Part shown: positions 47,077-57,569 of the stretch, one piece after another
How positions within the stretch are numbered: position 1 is the stretch's first letter
Layout of the letters: each line of letters begins with the position of its first letter
Made by a program: the position numbers and the translations under genes
From: Ophiosphaerella korrae
Taxonomy: Eukaryota; Ascomycota; Dothideomycetes; Pleosporales; Phaeosphaeriaceae
NCBI GenBank assembly: GCA_028456385.1
Contig: JALNQF010000241.1
Span: 1-63,318, forward strand
Direction: 5' to 3'
DNA: 63,318 bases
Notes under the pieces: model-generated
What the model was told of the DNA's origin: nothing
Databases searched by the model: none
What the model saw: the letters and a program-made list of their open reading frames with translations, nothing else

Positions 47077-48769
47077 CTACGGATTTTTCTTGCGCTTGAG
47101 CTTGAAACGCCATCGGGACCTTTTCGTTGGAGCTGGAGATGTACTACTGCTAAGTTGTGGATCCGTCGTGCCAGTGGCATCCTGGCTTGACGGCGATGTT
47201 ACAGGGGGTTGATTGTTTCTTTGGGCATCCCATTCGGCTCGGCGTTGCTCCTCTTTCAACAAGGCTTCTGTTTGTTCCTCGATGGGGAGGTTTGCGATCC
47301 GATCTTCTTCGCCTCGTCGGACTAGCTCCGCATGAATCTCGCCATCTCTAAATGACCTTTCGTCCGCTGCGATTGGCGTCAGTTGGTGGTGGCTTGTTAT
47401 ACGATTCTGTACAGTGCTGACCGTGATGATAATAGCTTGTGTCGATATCGATGACGAGGAAATATTCATCATCATCATCTTCTTCTTCATCCTCTTCTTC
47501 GTCTTCGTCAAGGAGGTAACAATCATATTTTGAGAATGCATTGGTTTCCCACAAAAAGCCATCGCTGAGGATGACAGGGGCTGGTGCGTTCTTCAAAATA
47601 TGAAAATCGAGTACGTGTTCGCCCGAAGTTCCACTAAGCCCGAATTCCCACTTGACTCCCAGAACCATCCCAGAGGTCATGGCCGTGGAGTTGTCAGCAA
47701 ATCTAAGCTTCGTACAGTGATCTGGATCGCTGACAATGGGAAAGCCCATTTTGCGAGCATAGGCTTCATCCATGAGCAGCACTCTCGATCCCGAGTCCCC
47801 AAGTGCTTCTTGAATGCGGCCATTTAGTAGGCCGGTAAACTTGGGCGCATTGCCTCCAAGATATAGAAAATGACGTCGCGTCACTCCAGTGAGTATCCGC
47901 TTGACCACGCGCCGAGATCGGTTGACCAGGGATGTAAATGTATTTGTGGCCTTGAGGAAAGATTTCCCAAGGATTACATCGTGAATGCAGTCAGGGATCA
48001 AATGGAACACCAGGGAGTATACTTCCGGCTCATTCATGAAACGAAACGTAGCTTTCACGGTCCCTGTTGTGGCTGCCTGCTTTCCGCTTCCGATCGTTAC
48101 TGAGGAAGCGCTTGCTCGATCAATAGCTAGATTTAAACGTTCAACATACGCTGCTTTCATGAAGTTCTTCTTCGCACAAGTGTCACCTAGGGAATTGACA
48201 CCATATTTTGCTTCGATAATACTTGGTATCTCGAAGGCCCGTATGGAAAGGTTTGTATGCCGAGGAGGTTTCGGTGTCGTTTGACTCGTGCCAAGTAGCG
48301 GCTTGACTACTGCTCCATGTCCGTTCCCTGCTGCTAATGATAGCGGCGTCTGTCTATACCAATCCTTTGAGTCAACATTAACCTGACCAGTGTCAGGTAG
48401 TAGCTTAACCACTGCTTCGCGTCCGTCCTGTGCTGCCAATGATAGCGGCGTCTGTCCAATCTGGTCCTTTAAGTCAACGTTGACCTGACTAGTGTCAAGT
48501 AGCAGCTTGACTACTGCTTCATGTCCGTTCCCTGCTGCCAATGATAGCGGTGTCCGTCTAAGCTGGTCCTCTGAGTCAACGTTAACTTGACCTGTGTCAA
48601 TTAGCAGCTTGACTGCTGCTTCGTTTCCGTCCCCTGCTGCCCACAATAGCGGCGTCTGTCTATACTGATCCTTCAAGTTAACGTTGACCTCGTAGGCCCA
48701 GTTATTGTAATGTCCGAGCGTGTAGTTTTGGTACAGATGCTGTGCAAGTGTCAAATCCTTCGTGAATGA
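47077..48769 (-). CDS. ankyrin-repeat protein with two tandem retropepsin-like domains
   Basis: The main frame runs 48769-47422, a 55-bp intron follows (47421-47367), and the last exon ends at 47077. The splice joins SYYHH-ADERSFRDGEIHAEL in frame. Four near-identical ankyrin units of 34 aa (102 bp) come first (QTPLSLAAGNGHEAVVKLLLDT pattern). Two retropepsin-like halves follow. The first has LGDTCAKKNFM, where the family expects Asp-Thr-Gly, and ends in DVILGKSFL. The second has LGDSGSRVLLMDEAYARKMGF, an intact Asp-Ser-Gly, and ends in PVILSDGFL. An acidic run and a Glu/Arg-rich helix (LPIEEQTEALLKEEQRRAEWD) close the protein. The tandem aspartyl-protease-like module is a known uncharacterised fungal family; proteolysis is not shown. 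No ATG precedes the ankyrin units in frame, so a 5' exon is missing from this model; a candidate lies at 48997-48942 (ATG, GTAAGC donor) but its phase does not join directly. Confidence 0.75.
48330..48690. repeat. 102-bp tandem repeat encoding ankyrin units
   Basis: About three and a half copies of a 102-bp coding unit, very similar at DNA level, each encoding one 34-residue ankyrin unit on the minus strand. The high similarity suggests recent expansion or gene conversion. The array is fused to the retropepsin-like coding region without a frame break. Confidence 0.8.
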
Positions 48770-50347
48770 TTAGTAATAAGGTGGAGGCGGAGGTGGCGGA
48801 GGACGAAGACGAAGTGGAGGAGGTGGAGGCGAAGCAGGTTGGTACAGAGGATTTAGAAGTCTACTTTTTGGTCATGCCAGCCGTGGAATTGGAGATATTT
48901 CAGGAAGTAAACAACATGACCAATTTCAATAGAACGCTTACGTCCGATCCCAAGAAATGGGCTCCTTCTCCACGAAAACCACATCATCCACATCCATTTC
49001 GAGACCTTCAAGTTGAAAAGTTGTTGACCACAGAGGTCAATGTACTAAATCATCGACCTATCTAGGCAAGATCAAGACATGTAAAAAGTATTCAGAACCT
49101 TGAAAATTCCTAGACATAAACTTCAGCATGATGGCTGACCGTCAGCAAGGCATTCAATAATACACAAAGTTTTTCATAGCTCCCGTTGGCTATAATCAAT
49201 ACCGGGGCGGCCAATCAACGCCATAGGATCCTGAGAGTAATGCAGGTGTGATTGGCCACCGTAGTGGAGTAAAAGCAGCCACGTCACAAGCCCGGTCAGT
49301 CGACCACAAGGCAGAATCAGCTCCGAAGCAGCTCATCTACCTCAACCACTACGTGAATAGTTGCTCATTCATATGCCCTACAAGGCAACTTCATATGTTT
49401 GCCCCCAACATCCGCACTGCGCCTCGACAACCAATTCTCGACAATTGAAGCCCAATTGAAGCCTAATGCTTTTGGACGTTACAGTCAAGCCAGTCAGGTG
49501 CTGAGCCACGGACATCCGTAACCCAAATTCCAGCTTCCGCCTGAGCAACGGCGTGTCTAGGCTTCCAAGATTCGGGCGTTTCTTTCTTCCACGGAGATAT
49601 CAAGGTGCACTCTTTGGGGCTGAAGAGCTTGGAAAGATAAACTATTGGTTTATTTCGTGACTCATTGATCAGCTCAAGCCGCCACGTCATTGGGTTTCTT
49701 GATTTCGAAGCCTCGAGAAGTCGCGGTTCTCGTGCGCTGCCATGATTCAGATTTGAGTTTTGCACCGCCACATTCTGCTGAGGGAAGAGGGTGAACGGGA
49801 AGTTCCAGCTCCGACGCTGTCAGAGCAGGTTGACCAGTTGAATTCCAAGCTCAGACTGATTTTCAGCCATGAAAACAACACATGCTCAATTCTTACGCAG
49901 ATTTTTCAGCTATCATGCACCTCCCGCTTGAAGCTAGTTGTTTTGAATCTGCCGAGCACTTTTGCTATGCTGCCTGGAGAGTGCCAGTCTCATCTTCATG
50001 CAATAAATCAACATCTAACTAGGGTCAGAGGAATCGGGAGCGAACCCCAGCCCTATGATTCGCTCCCATAATCAAAGCTAAGAACGACGTACTAAAGCAG
50101 GGCGTTGTTGAGGCGGTGCCGGCCTCACTTGCGACATCGAGTCACCCTGGACGATGACTTGGGAATTCGTTTTTATACAGTCGACCTTCTCTACCTTCTC
50201 GATGTCATCAACAGTAGCTCTAAGGGCCCATCGCCATTCAGCACCGCCCCGATTACGCAAGGTACTCTTCGACAACGCATTTACCTATACATAGCACTGA
50301 CCTGACCATTAATTTAGAAACACCATTAACACTAACACACCACTAAC
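48770..50347. other. intergenic with possible 5' exon
   Basis: The region holds the upstream part of the ankyrin-retropepsin gene, including a minus-strand candidate exon (MDVDDVVFVEKEPISWDR, 48997-48942) with a GTAAGC donor. A CT-rich minus-strand stretch at 48785-48835 can encode poly-proline. The rest, to 50347, has no recognised gene. Confidence 0.4.
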
Positions 50348-50791
50348 ATGGCCGCCATCCTCAGCTTTATCCCCATCACTATCGACGCGTGCAACCGCAA
50401 CGCCGACATCATCGAACGCCGCCGCCAATTCACGCAGAAGACCGTTAAAGAGCTCGCCAACCAGGGCTACAACGCCGTCGTCGTGGCCAAACACTGCGGT
50501 TACCGGTCGCGCGGTCACACTATCGAGGATTCCCAGAATTACGAAGGTGTCGACTGGGCCATCTTCGCCGCGCCTCAGGGTGAGGTGTTCATCGTCGAGA
50601 ATCGTGGGCAGAATGGCTATGAGAATTGGGCGCTGCGCGGGACCAATTGGGTACGCTGGGGGAATATTGTGAAGTTCCACGGTGATTGGAATGAGGCGAC
50701 GATGGGTAAACGCTATGAGGTTAGACCCCGCAGTCACTTTCCTGGGTGGGGTGATGAGCACGCTTGGGTTGGCTGCAGGTTGCACACGTGA
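50348..50791 (+). CDS. small conserved-looking fungal protein, unknown
   Basis: A single exon of 147 aa with a good start context (AACATGGCC). The sequence is dense in aromatic and charged residues and looks like a compact globular domain: DACNRNADIIERRRQFTQKTVKELANQGYNAVVVAKH, then NYEGVDWAIFAAPQGEVFIVENRG and a C-terminal HFPGWGDEHAWVGCRL. There is no signal peptide, transmembrane helix or low-complexity segment. I do not recognise a named family. The gene is GC-rich and intact although it adjoins an AT-rich, decayed block to the right, which suggests it is under selection. Confidence 0.65.
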   Translation: MAAILSFIPITIDACNRNADIIERRRQFTQKTVKELANQGYNAVVVAKHCGYRSRGHTIEDSQNYEGVDWAIFAAPQGEVFIVENRGQNGYENWALRGTNWVRWGNIVKFHGDWNEATMGKRYEVRPRSHFPGWGDEHAWVGCRLHT

Positions 50792-52477
50792 ACAACGGAT
50801 GAGGAGGAGCACACAATATTTCAACTCGAGTGGCAGCGCGAGAATGGAGCGGATGTTCTAATGACCATATGACTACGAATTACAAAACGGCTGTCACTAC
50901 CTATGCACGAGCTGAAGACGTTATGTTACGCGCGCGATTTTCCCCTATTTCCCCCCGAATCGACCACGAACGATCGAAGAGGACGTATTACGCTCTAACG
51001 TATGTATTCCACTCCTTGGCGGGTGCCTGGGTACCTTATAGCTGGGAGGCCACAAGGCACTAAGATTAGGCTTAGACGTTTCGTAAGGCTGTAGACCTTA
51101 TAGTTGCAGAGAAAACATAACAAGAGTGGCATTAAAAGTACACAGAATCGCTTAGCGCTATCTAATCTTAGATCCTCTCTATTATTATTGCACACATTCT
51201 ATTGTGACCGAATTGCTTAGTTTTATCAACTTAGGGTCTATAGGGATATCGTCCTTGGTATACTAAAATTTAGTGTAACACAGTCGCTAGTGTAGGCAAA
51301 CCTCGCTCTTAATGCTCGATAGTATATTATCTAGTAAATTCATCCTCCTTTTTTTCTTTCTATTACCTTCCCTAAAGGATGAATCGAGGCTTTGTTCAAC
51401 ATCTTCACTCCTTGTTGCATCTTTATTAGGCTAGTCTTGATAGAGCAGTCTTATCTTGGTACTTGACTCTTTATCTGAATGCTTGATTTAATTAACACGT
51501 TCTTTCTTAGTTATTAGAATAGTTAGTATAAGGGCGTTATTATCCTGACCGCCGATAGTGCAAATTCTCTTGCTTCTACTCGTCTGATGTTCGCGAATAG
51601 TGTAGTTACATCTACGTATTAATGTTGTTATATTAGCGCACACACTAAGGATATTATAAAGGCGTCTTCTTGAAATACTCTTTATGCGCGAGATAAAAGT
51701 GCTCTTATAGGTAGGACTACCTATAGTAGTAACGCCTATAGATCGAATAAGGATAATGCGAAGTTGTGTCTAATAACTCAGCAAATGTGTTAGGCTTGTG
51801 CTCCTTAGCTCCTCTATTGTAGCACTATTTAATATGTTCTTGCTATGCCTTTCTTCTTATAATGCTTAGTAGATTGATGTCTCTAGTCTAAATACACCCT
51901 AGGTATAAGAACACTTTTGTAAAGTACCCTTCTCTTTTTTTGTAAAGGTTATACAAATGCGACTTAAGGCCTCTAGCAGTGCGGATTATGTCTTAATAGA
52001 TGAAGTACTAATACAAAGTTTGCTTCTCGTTAGCGTAAAATATATTGAAATGCTATCTCTACTTAGCAACGCTGTTAACCAAGACTCTATATCTAACTCC
52101 TTGGGAAATATATCTCTTATAAGAATAGTATTAGCCGCATTGGATCTGTGTCTTGAACTTGTCCTTCGTTGTTTAGTCTAATTTAATTATACGAGCTTTG
52201 GAAAGGTAGACGTTGGGACCTCGGGAATTGAAAAGTTTGTCCTTCCCCTTGCTATTTATCTATAACCGTGGTGTTAACTAGAACGAAGGATGCAGACTAG
52301 CTTGAGAGGAACTAAAGAGGTTGTAAAAGGCTAATTACGGGATAATAATCTCTTCAGACAAGGCACGTTCCTTAACTGCCGCAAACTATTTTTATTTTTT
52401 TCTGACTTACTCGACGTACAGGGGGAATCTAAAGCAAGAGGAAAAATTACAGGTCGCGTGAGGGCCTAATCGCTTCC
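50792..52477. other. AT-rich block, probably RIP-mutated repeat DNA
   Basis: From about 51060 the composition shifts to strongly AT-rich with many TA steps and stop codons in all frames. The longest frame is 74 codons. This looks like repeat DNA altered by repeat-induced point mutation, but the original element cannot be read by eye and no terminal repeats were found. Confidence 0.55.
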
Positions 52478-55370
52478 ATGTTGTCACTAGTGTTGACCCA
52501 TTTTGTATCAACAAGGCGAACCCCACCGAGCTCCAACACGCAATCAATTTTATGTTTCGCTGGTATCGAGATGCGGCTAAATGCTATGTCTATCTCTCAG
52601 ATGTCTCAACGCCTAAGCGAAAAGCAGGCAGTGAATGCCTTGGACATGCTTGGGAATTTGCTTTTCGTGAAAGCCGCTGGTTTACACGGGGTTGGACGCT
52701 GCAAGGGCTGCTAGCTCCGCCGGCTGTCGAGTTCTTTTCCAGAGAAGGCAAGAAACTTGGTATTAAGCAAAGTTTTGAGCGGTAATTGATGAGATTGCGG
52801 ATATTCCTATTGCTGTCCTTCGGGGAGAACTTTTAAGTAATTTCGGTTTTGAGGAGCGATTTTCGTGGATGAAAAACCGTCAGACTACGCGGGAAGAAGA
52901 TAAAGCCTATTGCCTACTAGGTACTTTCAACGTTTTCCTGTCGCTTCTTTATGGCGAAGGGGAGCACAACGTTTTCACGCGGCTTCGAAGAAAGATCAAA
53001 AAGTCATCGAATGAGATTATACCCCACGAAACATCTACGAAAAAAAATTCGCTGAGACAAACGGCATACTATATGAATTTGCTACTGTAGGTACGCACTA
53101 CTTTCTATTACATATATATCAGATGTGTTGATTGTGCCACAGCGTCAGCAAGGTTCTCGTCTCAAGAATTGGGTAAGTTTGTCGTGGCAATTCCTTGAAA
53201 AATCACTAATTTGACGCAGAGTGCCTAAGATCACTCTCGTTCCCAAACCAAGAGCAGCGACATAAATAAATCGAAATTGCGATGAATACTTGTCACTGGC
53301 TTCTCAAACACATAAATTACTTAGCCTGGATAAACAAACCCTGCAGACTGCTCTGGATAAAGGGGAATCCTGGTGCTGGCAAGCTTGTTCTCATGAAGCA
53401 TGCTGTTGCGAACATGCATCAAGACAGGTAGAGGGACTAGTATCATCATTTTTCTTCTATGGCCAAGGATCAATTTTGCAAAAGACACCGTTGGGAGTGT
53501 ATCGTGAACTGTTAAACTCGATACTTAGAGACTTTCTAAAGGACCTTGCCCGGCTTACTAAGCGTTTTACTGAGCGAGAGGCAATGTGCGGTTCTTATAT
53601 TGAAAGTAGGTGGGAGTGGATTGACAAGGAGCTCCAAGATGATTTATCCTCTATATTAACACAAGGATCACAAACTCGACCTATAACTATCTTTATCGAC
53701 GCCCTTAATGAATTTGGAGAAGATGTTGCTAAATGCTTATTCGAATATTTTAAAGACATCACGGAAGCCGCCAAGAGAGAAGGATCCTAGGTGAAAATTT
53801 GTGTTTCTTCTAGACATTACCCCAATCTAGATGTTGACAAAACTCTAACTATTTTTGTAGGGGTATATAATCACGAGGATATCAGATTAGTAATTCGCTA
53901 AATGCTGAGGCAAATCAAATCAGGGCTAAAACAGGACACAATTTAGGACACAATTTTATCGAAAGCTTAGGGGGGATTTCAATAGGCAATTCTGATCACC
54001 AATATAGCGAAGAATAGCTACATTATTAGTGATACGATGGATAAGATGCATAGAGAAATTACATCCTTTCTAGAAGCTCTCGATAGGCTATATACGAGTA
54101 TTTTAAGTAGCTTAAATGAAGCTAAGGAGCGGCAGATGATAAAGCTCTTTCAGTAGATTCTCTTTACTAAGCGGCCTCTATCGACTCAAGAGCTGCGAGA
54201 CGCTCTTGCCACTAACAAAGAGATAACGTACACAACTATTTCTAAACTCAGACGTTATAAAAGCTAGAAGGAGACTCTAGCTTAATTTAAAGAGCATGTC
54301 AAATATTTATCGCGCGGTTTAGTAGAATTTTGTACCCGCGATGTTTACGAGCAATATAAGCTAGATTCTAAAGAACAAGACCGAGAAGCACAAGTCGTCT
54401 ATTAATTAGTAGTGGATTATGTAATGAAAAGATATCGTAGGAATTTTAAACATGATTAATATGTCTTTCTGTCATTTTTTAGCGCTGGAGATTTCGAGAT
54501 ATCTAAGTTATGCCTTCAATATTTAGCATTAAAGGATATGCTAGAGGAAGCTACCTAGCTATCTCGCAGTATAATCTTAGCAAATATCCGTTAGTACTAT
54601 ACGCAACGCGATTCCTATTCGAACATATCTAGAAGGTGGAGAAAAAAGGAATACCGCAGCTTGATCTACTTAGGCTTCTTTAATGGGACGTGTTGTTTGA
54701 ATCTTTAAGTTATATTCAGGACTTGTGGACGATCTTTGATCTAAATAGAACTCATACACCTATAGGCTGGCTATTTAATAGAATGAAAATTTTATACATC
54801 TTAATTGTACTAGGTTCGAAGAGCGCTCTGGATGTGTTTATACGGGAGAATGTTGTAGACGATAGTTGGAAAGACTTAGATGGGAACATACCACTGTTGC
54901 TTGCTGTTAGAGAGGATTATTAGGATATAGCGTTAGAGTTGCTACGCCAATCACAGGGTAACGATATTAATGTGAGCGATGAGGATGGACAGACGCTGCT
55001 ATCGTGGGCAGCAGAGAACGGAAACGAAGTAGTGGTTAAGCTGCTACTTAATACGGATTAGGTTGAAGTTGACTCAGAGGATCACTATGGACAGACGCCG
55101 CTATCGTTGGCAGTAGAGAACAGAAGCAGTGGTTAAACTGCTACTTAATACGAGTTAGGTCAGAATTGACTCAGAGGATCAGTATGGATAGACGTCGCTA
55201 TGGTGGGTAGCAGGGAACGAATACAAAGCGGTGGTTAAGCTGCTACTTAATATAAGTCAGGTAAACGTTGACTCAAAGGATCGGTATGAACAGACGCCGC
55301 TATCGCGGGTGGCACAAAATGGACATAGAACGATAGCCAAGCCACTGCGACTAGATATTATCCCCTAAAA
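52478..55370 (+). pseudogene. HET-NACHT-ankyrin (NLR-type) pseudogene
   Basis: Decayed fragments in changing frames follow the order of fungal STAND/NLR proteins. A HET-domain part comes first (CINKANPTELQHAINFMFRW, YRDAAKCYVYLSDVS, ESRWFTRGWTLQGLLAPPAVEFF, then NRQTTREEDKAYCLLG and LLYGEGEHNVFTRLRRKI). A NACHT ATPase follows, with P-loop GNPGAGKL (residue after Lys should be Ser/Thr) near 53360-53395 and the Walker-B-like ITIFIDALNEF near 53689-53715. Ankyrin units close it (DGQTLLSWAAENGNEVVVKLLLN, YGQTPLSLAVENRS) to about 55340. Numerous TAG/TAA stops and at least several frameshifts exclude a functional product. Intact relatives act in heterokaryon incompatibility and non-self recognition. 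The ankyrin unit type matches that of the neighbouring ankyrin-retropepsin gene. Confidence 0.85.
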
Positions 55371-55967
55371 CTGTTGTGTTTCGATATTATAAGTGAAGTC
55401 GGTCCTATAGCACAAATATTATCCTTCTGCTACACCTACGCTGCATTGTTATGCTTAATAAACACAAACTAGGTGCACTCGTTATGTATCCACCCTAAGT
55501 TTAATTTACATTTCGTCTGTAGCGTGAGAGCTTTAGAAATTCTAGCAACATGCTAATACTCTATTACATTAAACAACATTCTCTGCAAAAGCTGATTACA
55601 TAATAATGAAGTAGATCTGGAATAACCTCACCATCGAAGCTACCGATAAAGACGTGGCCTTAATCCTTCGTACACTGTGGGGGCGTACTACTGACATGGG
55701 TATCGACGTAAGCGCTCGCGTTGCATAGGTAAAACACACTATAGAGATATGGTCTTATCGACCGTACGGAATATTCGATATCGTACGATGAAGGAGTATG
55801 TGGCGACAGTAACAACTATAACCAACAAGAATCGAGACTCTTTGTCATGCAGAAAGACAGATTAGTAAGTTTCAGGTATCTAGCGCTATTGGCACTATAT
55901 ATACTCTTTCACTAGCAGGTCGCTGACCATAATTTTTTCCCGGCATAGAGCCACTTTTTCTGCTTCC
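55371..55967. other. AT-rich intergenic tail of the NLR relic
   Basis: No coding fragment was recognised. The composition resembles the preceding RIP-like block. Confidence 0.4.
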
Positions 55968-56400
55968 ATGACTCCGTCCCCTTTGATCTACCTTACAAGC
56001 ATTATGGTCGCACAGACGGTTACGGACGATGCGTTCTGCGCCGGCTCTAGGAACGAGCAAGACCTACCAGATGCTTCACCATTCCCATCGCCGTCCGCTG
56101 CATTCAAACGATCGATCTCGTCAGCCGGTAATGTTGCAAGTGGGCCACCTCAAGTCAAAATCAGCAGCGATGCCTCGTCAACAAACCACTCTTCCTGCTG
56201 CTTCCACAACAGTCACGCTACCTGTAGTTGTGATATCTCCTTCTGGGCCGGTTTCGTCTTTACCTACGCCTAGTAATCCTGCTCAGCGATTGAGTGTCAA
56301 TGGATCAGCGACACCGGCCTCTCCAGCTTCATCCGAAGGTCTACCAGCCCACCCAATGCTGGGCATGATGTTGCACACCAAGGGCAGCTCGCTCATATAG
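55968..56400 (+). pseudogene. Ser/Pro-rich gene fragment, frameshifted
   Basis: Two overlapping plus frames look like one disrupted protein. The first reads DLPDASPFPSPSAAFKRSIS and SAGNVASGPPQVKISSD; the second continues QQTTLPAASTTVTLPVV, then PSNPAQRLSVNG and ends in HPMLGMMLHTKGSSLI. The composition is that of a disordered Ser/Thr/Pro-rich region. It may be the 5' part of the RING-YEATS relic immediately downstream, or a separate gene. No function is assigned. Confidence 0.35.
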
Positions 56401-57185
56401 ATTTTTGCTGCGCCGAAATAACCTAGTTGCTTTGCTTCCCTCTTTCATCCCTCCTGACGCTCTGCGCCTGACAACATGGCCGAAGCAGCTCCACCTGGGG
56501 AAGAAGTAGCGCTCAACGACTAGTGCCCTGTAAGCTGCTCGGCTGGATACGCTTCCAGATCCACCGGCTACTGCTCTTTACGCTTGTATGAACCTAATGT
56601 AACCATCTACTTTGCGCATCTTGCATGATGCAATGGGCAAACGCCTCTTCCACGAACAATGCAGAGCGTGTGAGTCTCGATATGAATCTGACCCAATTTC
56701 GAACCTAATTGCGATCCAAAGTATGACCTGGAGGCAAACTGTCCCATGTGCCGAACACGTACCTCGGCCTTGTCAGACAAGGCTTTAGTTAGGCAGCTGG
56801 AGAGCAAATATCCGAATACGGATGCTAAGAGAAGGACGAACGAAGAGATCGAACGGGGCTCAAGGATGGGACAAGGTGGCATCAAGGGAGTCATAGTATT
56901 GATTGGGAATAAGCACAGGTTTGTGAGGGATAATCAGGAGGATGCGAATCAGCATGATTGGACATTCTTCGTGAGGATTTTGAGGCCTGAAATTGTGAAA
57001 GAAGTAAGAGCCGATTTCGTAGGTAAATTTCTATTTCTGATTTCGCGGGTATGGCCGATTAGTGCCAGCACCCAACCTTTTGCGGGAAGACTTAAAAACT
57101 ACAACCCAGGCATTAAAGCACCACTACTGCAACATTTTCATCCAAGTATCTGTAATCGTCGCAAGTATATCTCCAAAACTCTGGT

Positions 57186-57200
57186 AAAAAAAAACAAAAA
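57186..57200 (-). terminator. RNA polymerase III T-run terminator of 5S gene
   Basis: Immediately after the 5S 3' end the minus strand reads five T, one G, then nine T. This is a strong Pol III termination signal at the expected place. Confidence 0.8.
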
Positions 57201-57319
57201 CATACAACAGCGGGGATTCGCCAGTGGTCACCCACCTGACTACTAGTCCGCCGGTACGTTGCTTAAGTACCGCTGAGCGAACGGGAAGCGCTGCTATTCA
57301 ACGTCCTATGGTCGTATGT
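57201..57319 (-). rRNA. 5S ribosomal RNA gene
   Basis: 119 nt on the minus strand match the fungal 5S architecture. The 5' ACATACGACC pairs with 3' GTTGTATG (helix I). The conserved CTTCCCG, GCTCAGC and GTACTTAAG segments are present, as is the internal-control-region text AGTAGTCAGGTGGGTGACCA and the 3' GCGAATCCCCGCTG. Helix II (GGACGTTG with CAACGTACC) differs from the Neurospora-type sequence yet stays fully paired with the same bulge, a compensatory change expected of a functional copy. A T-rich Pol III terminator follows directly. In filamentous ascomycetes 5S genes are dispersed singly, as here. It lies antisense inside the RING-YEATS relic. Confidence 0.9.
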
Positions 57320-57569
57320 GAAAGACAGTCACATTTACAATAGACATATTGTCAAGTTAAAAAGCCAGCGTTCACCACGCCTTACACTCGAACGAGCACC
57401 GTACGACGTACGCAGACTAGGTTGGGGATGGTTCACTATTGGGGCTGTAACTGTTCTTAAAGACCCTTATGACTGGATTATTGATTTAAGGCGGCAGTCA
57501 AGCTCAAGATTGAACTGGATATTAGACTTCGAAGAAAGGGGTGGTCAAGGCCGTGTCAGAGCAAGGTGA

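Larger units (their letters stand above)
56476..57569 (+). pseudogene. RING-YEATS gene relic
   Basis: The segments read as a RING finger followed by a YEATS domain. From ATG 56476 (MAEAAPPGEEVALND) there is an in-frame TAG at 56521, then CPV and, after a one-base frame change, CNHLLCASCMMQW. An intron with a GTGAGT donor joins this to YDLEANCPMCRTR, completing the Cys/His spacing of a RING (C-x-H-x2-C-x2-C ... CPMC). The YEATS part is GIKGVIVLIGNKHRFVRDN, QHDWTFFVRILRPEIV and HPTF. The rest resumes only at about 57370 (SPRLTLERAPYDVRRLGWGW, then ILDFEERGGQGRVRAR). About 290 bp containing a 5S rRNA gene separate the two halves. YEATS domains read acylated histone lysines; with RING this suggests a chromatin-linked E3 ligase ancestor. 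Stop and frame change argue that it is dead, unless the first exon is spliced differently. Confidence 0.6.

Noticed and set aside
48766..49065. Plus-strand acidic frame (Glu/Val-rich)
   Set aside because: It is the complement of a CT-rich stretch on the minus strand, low in complexity and with no conserved motif.
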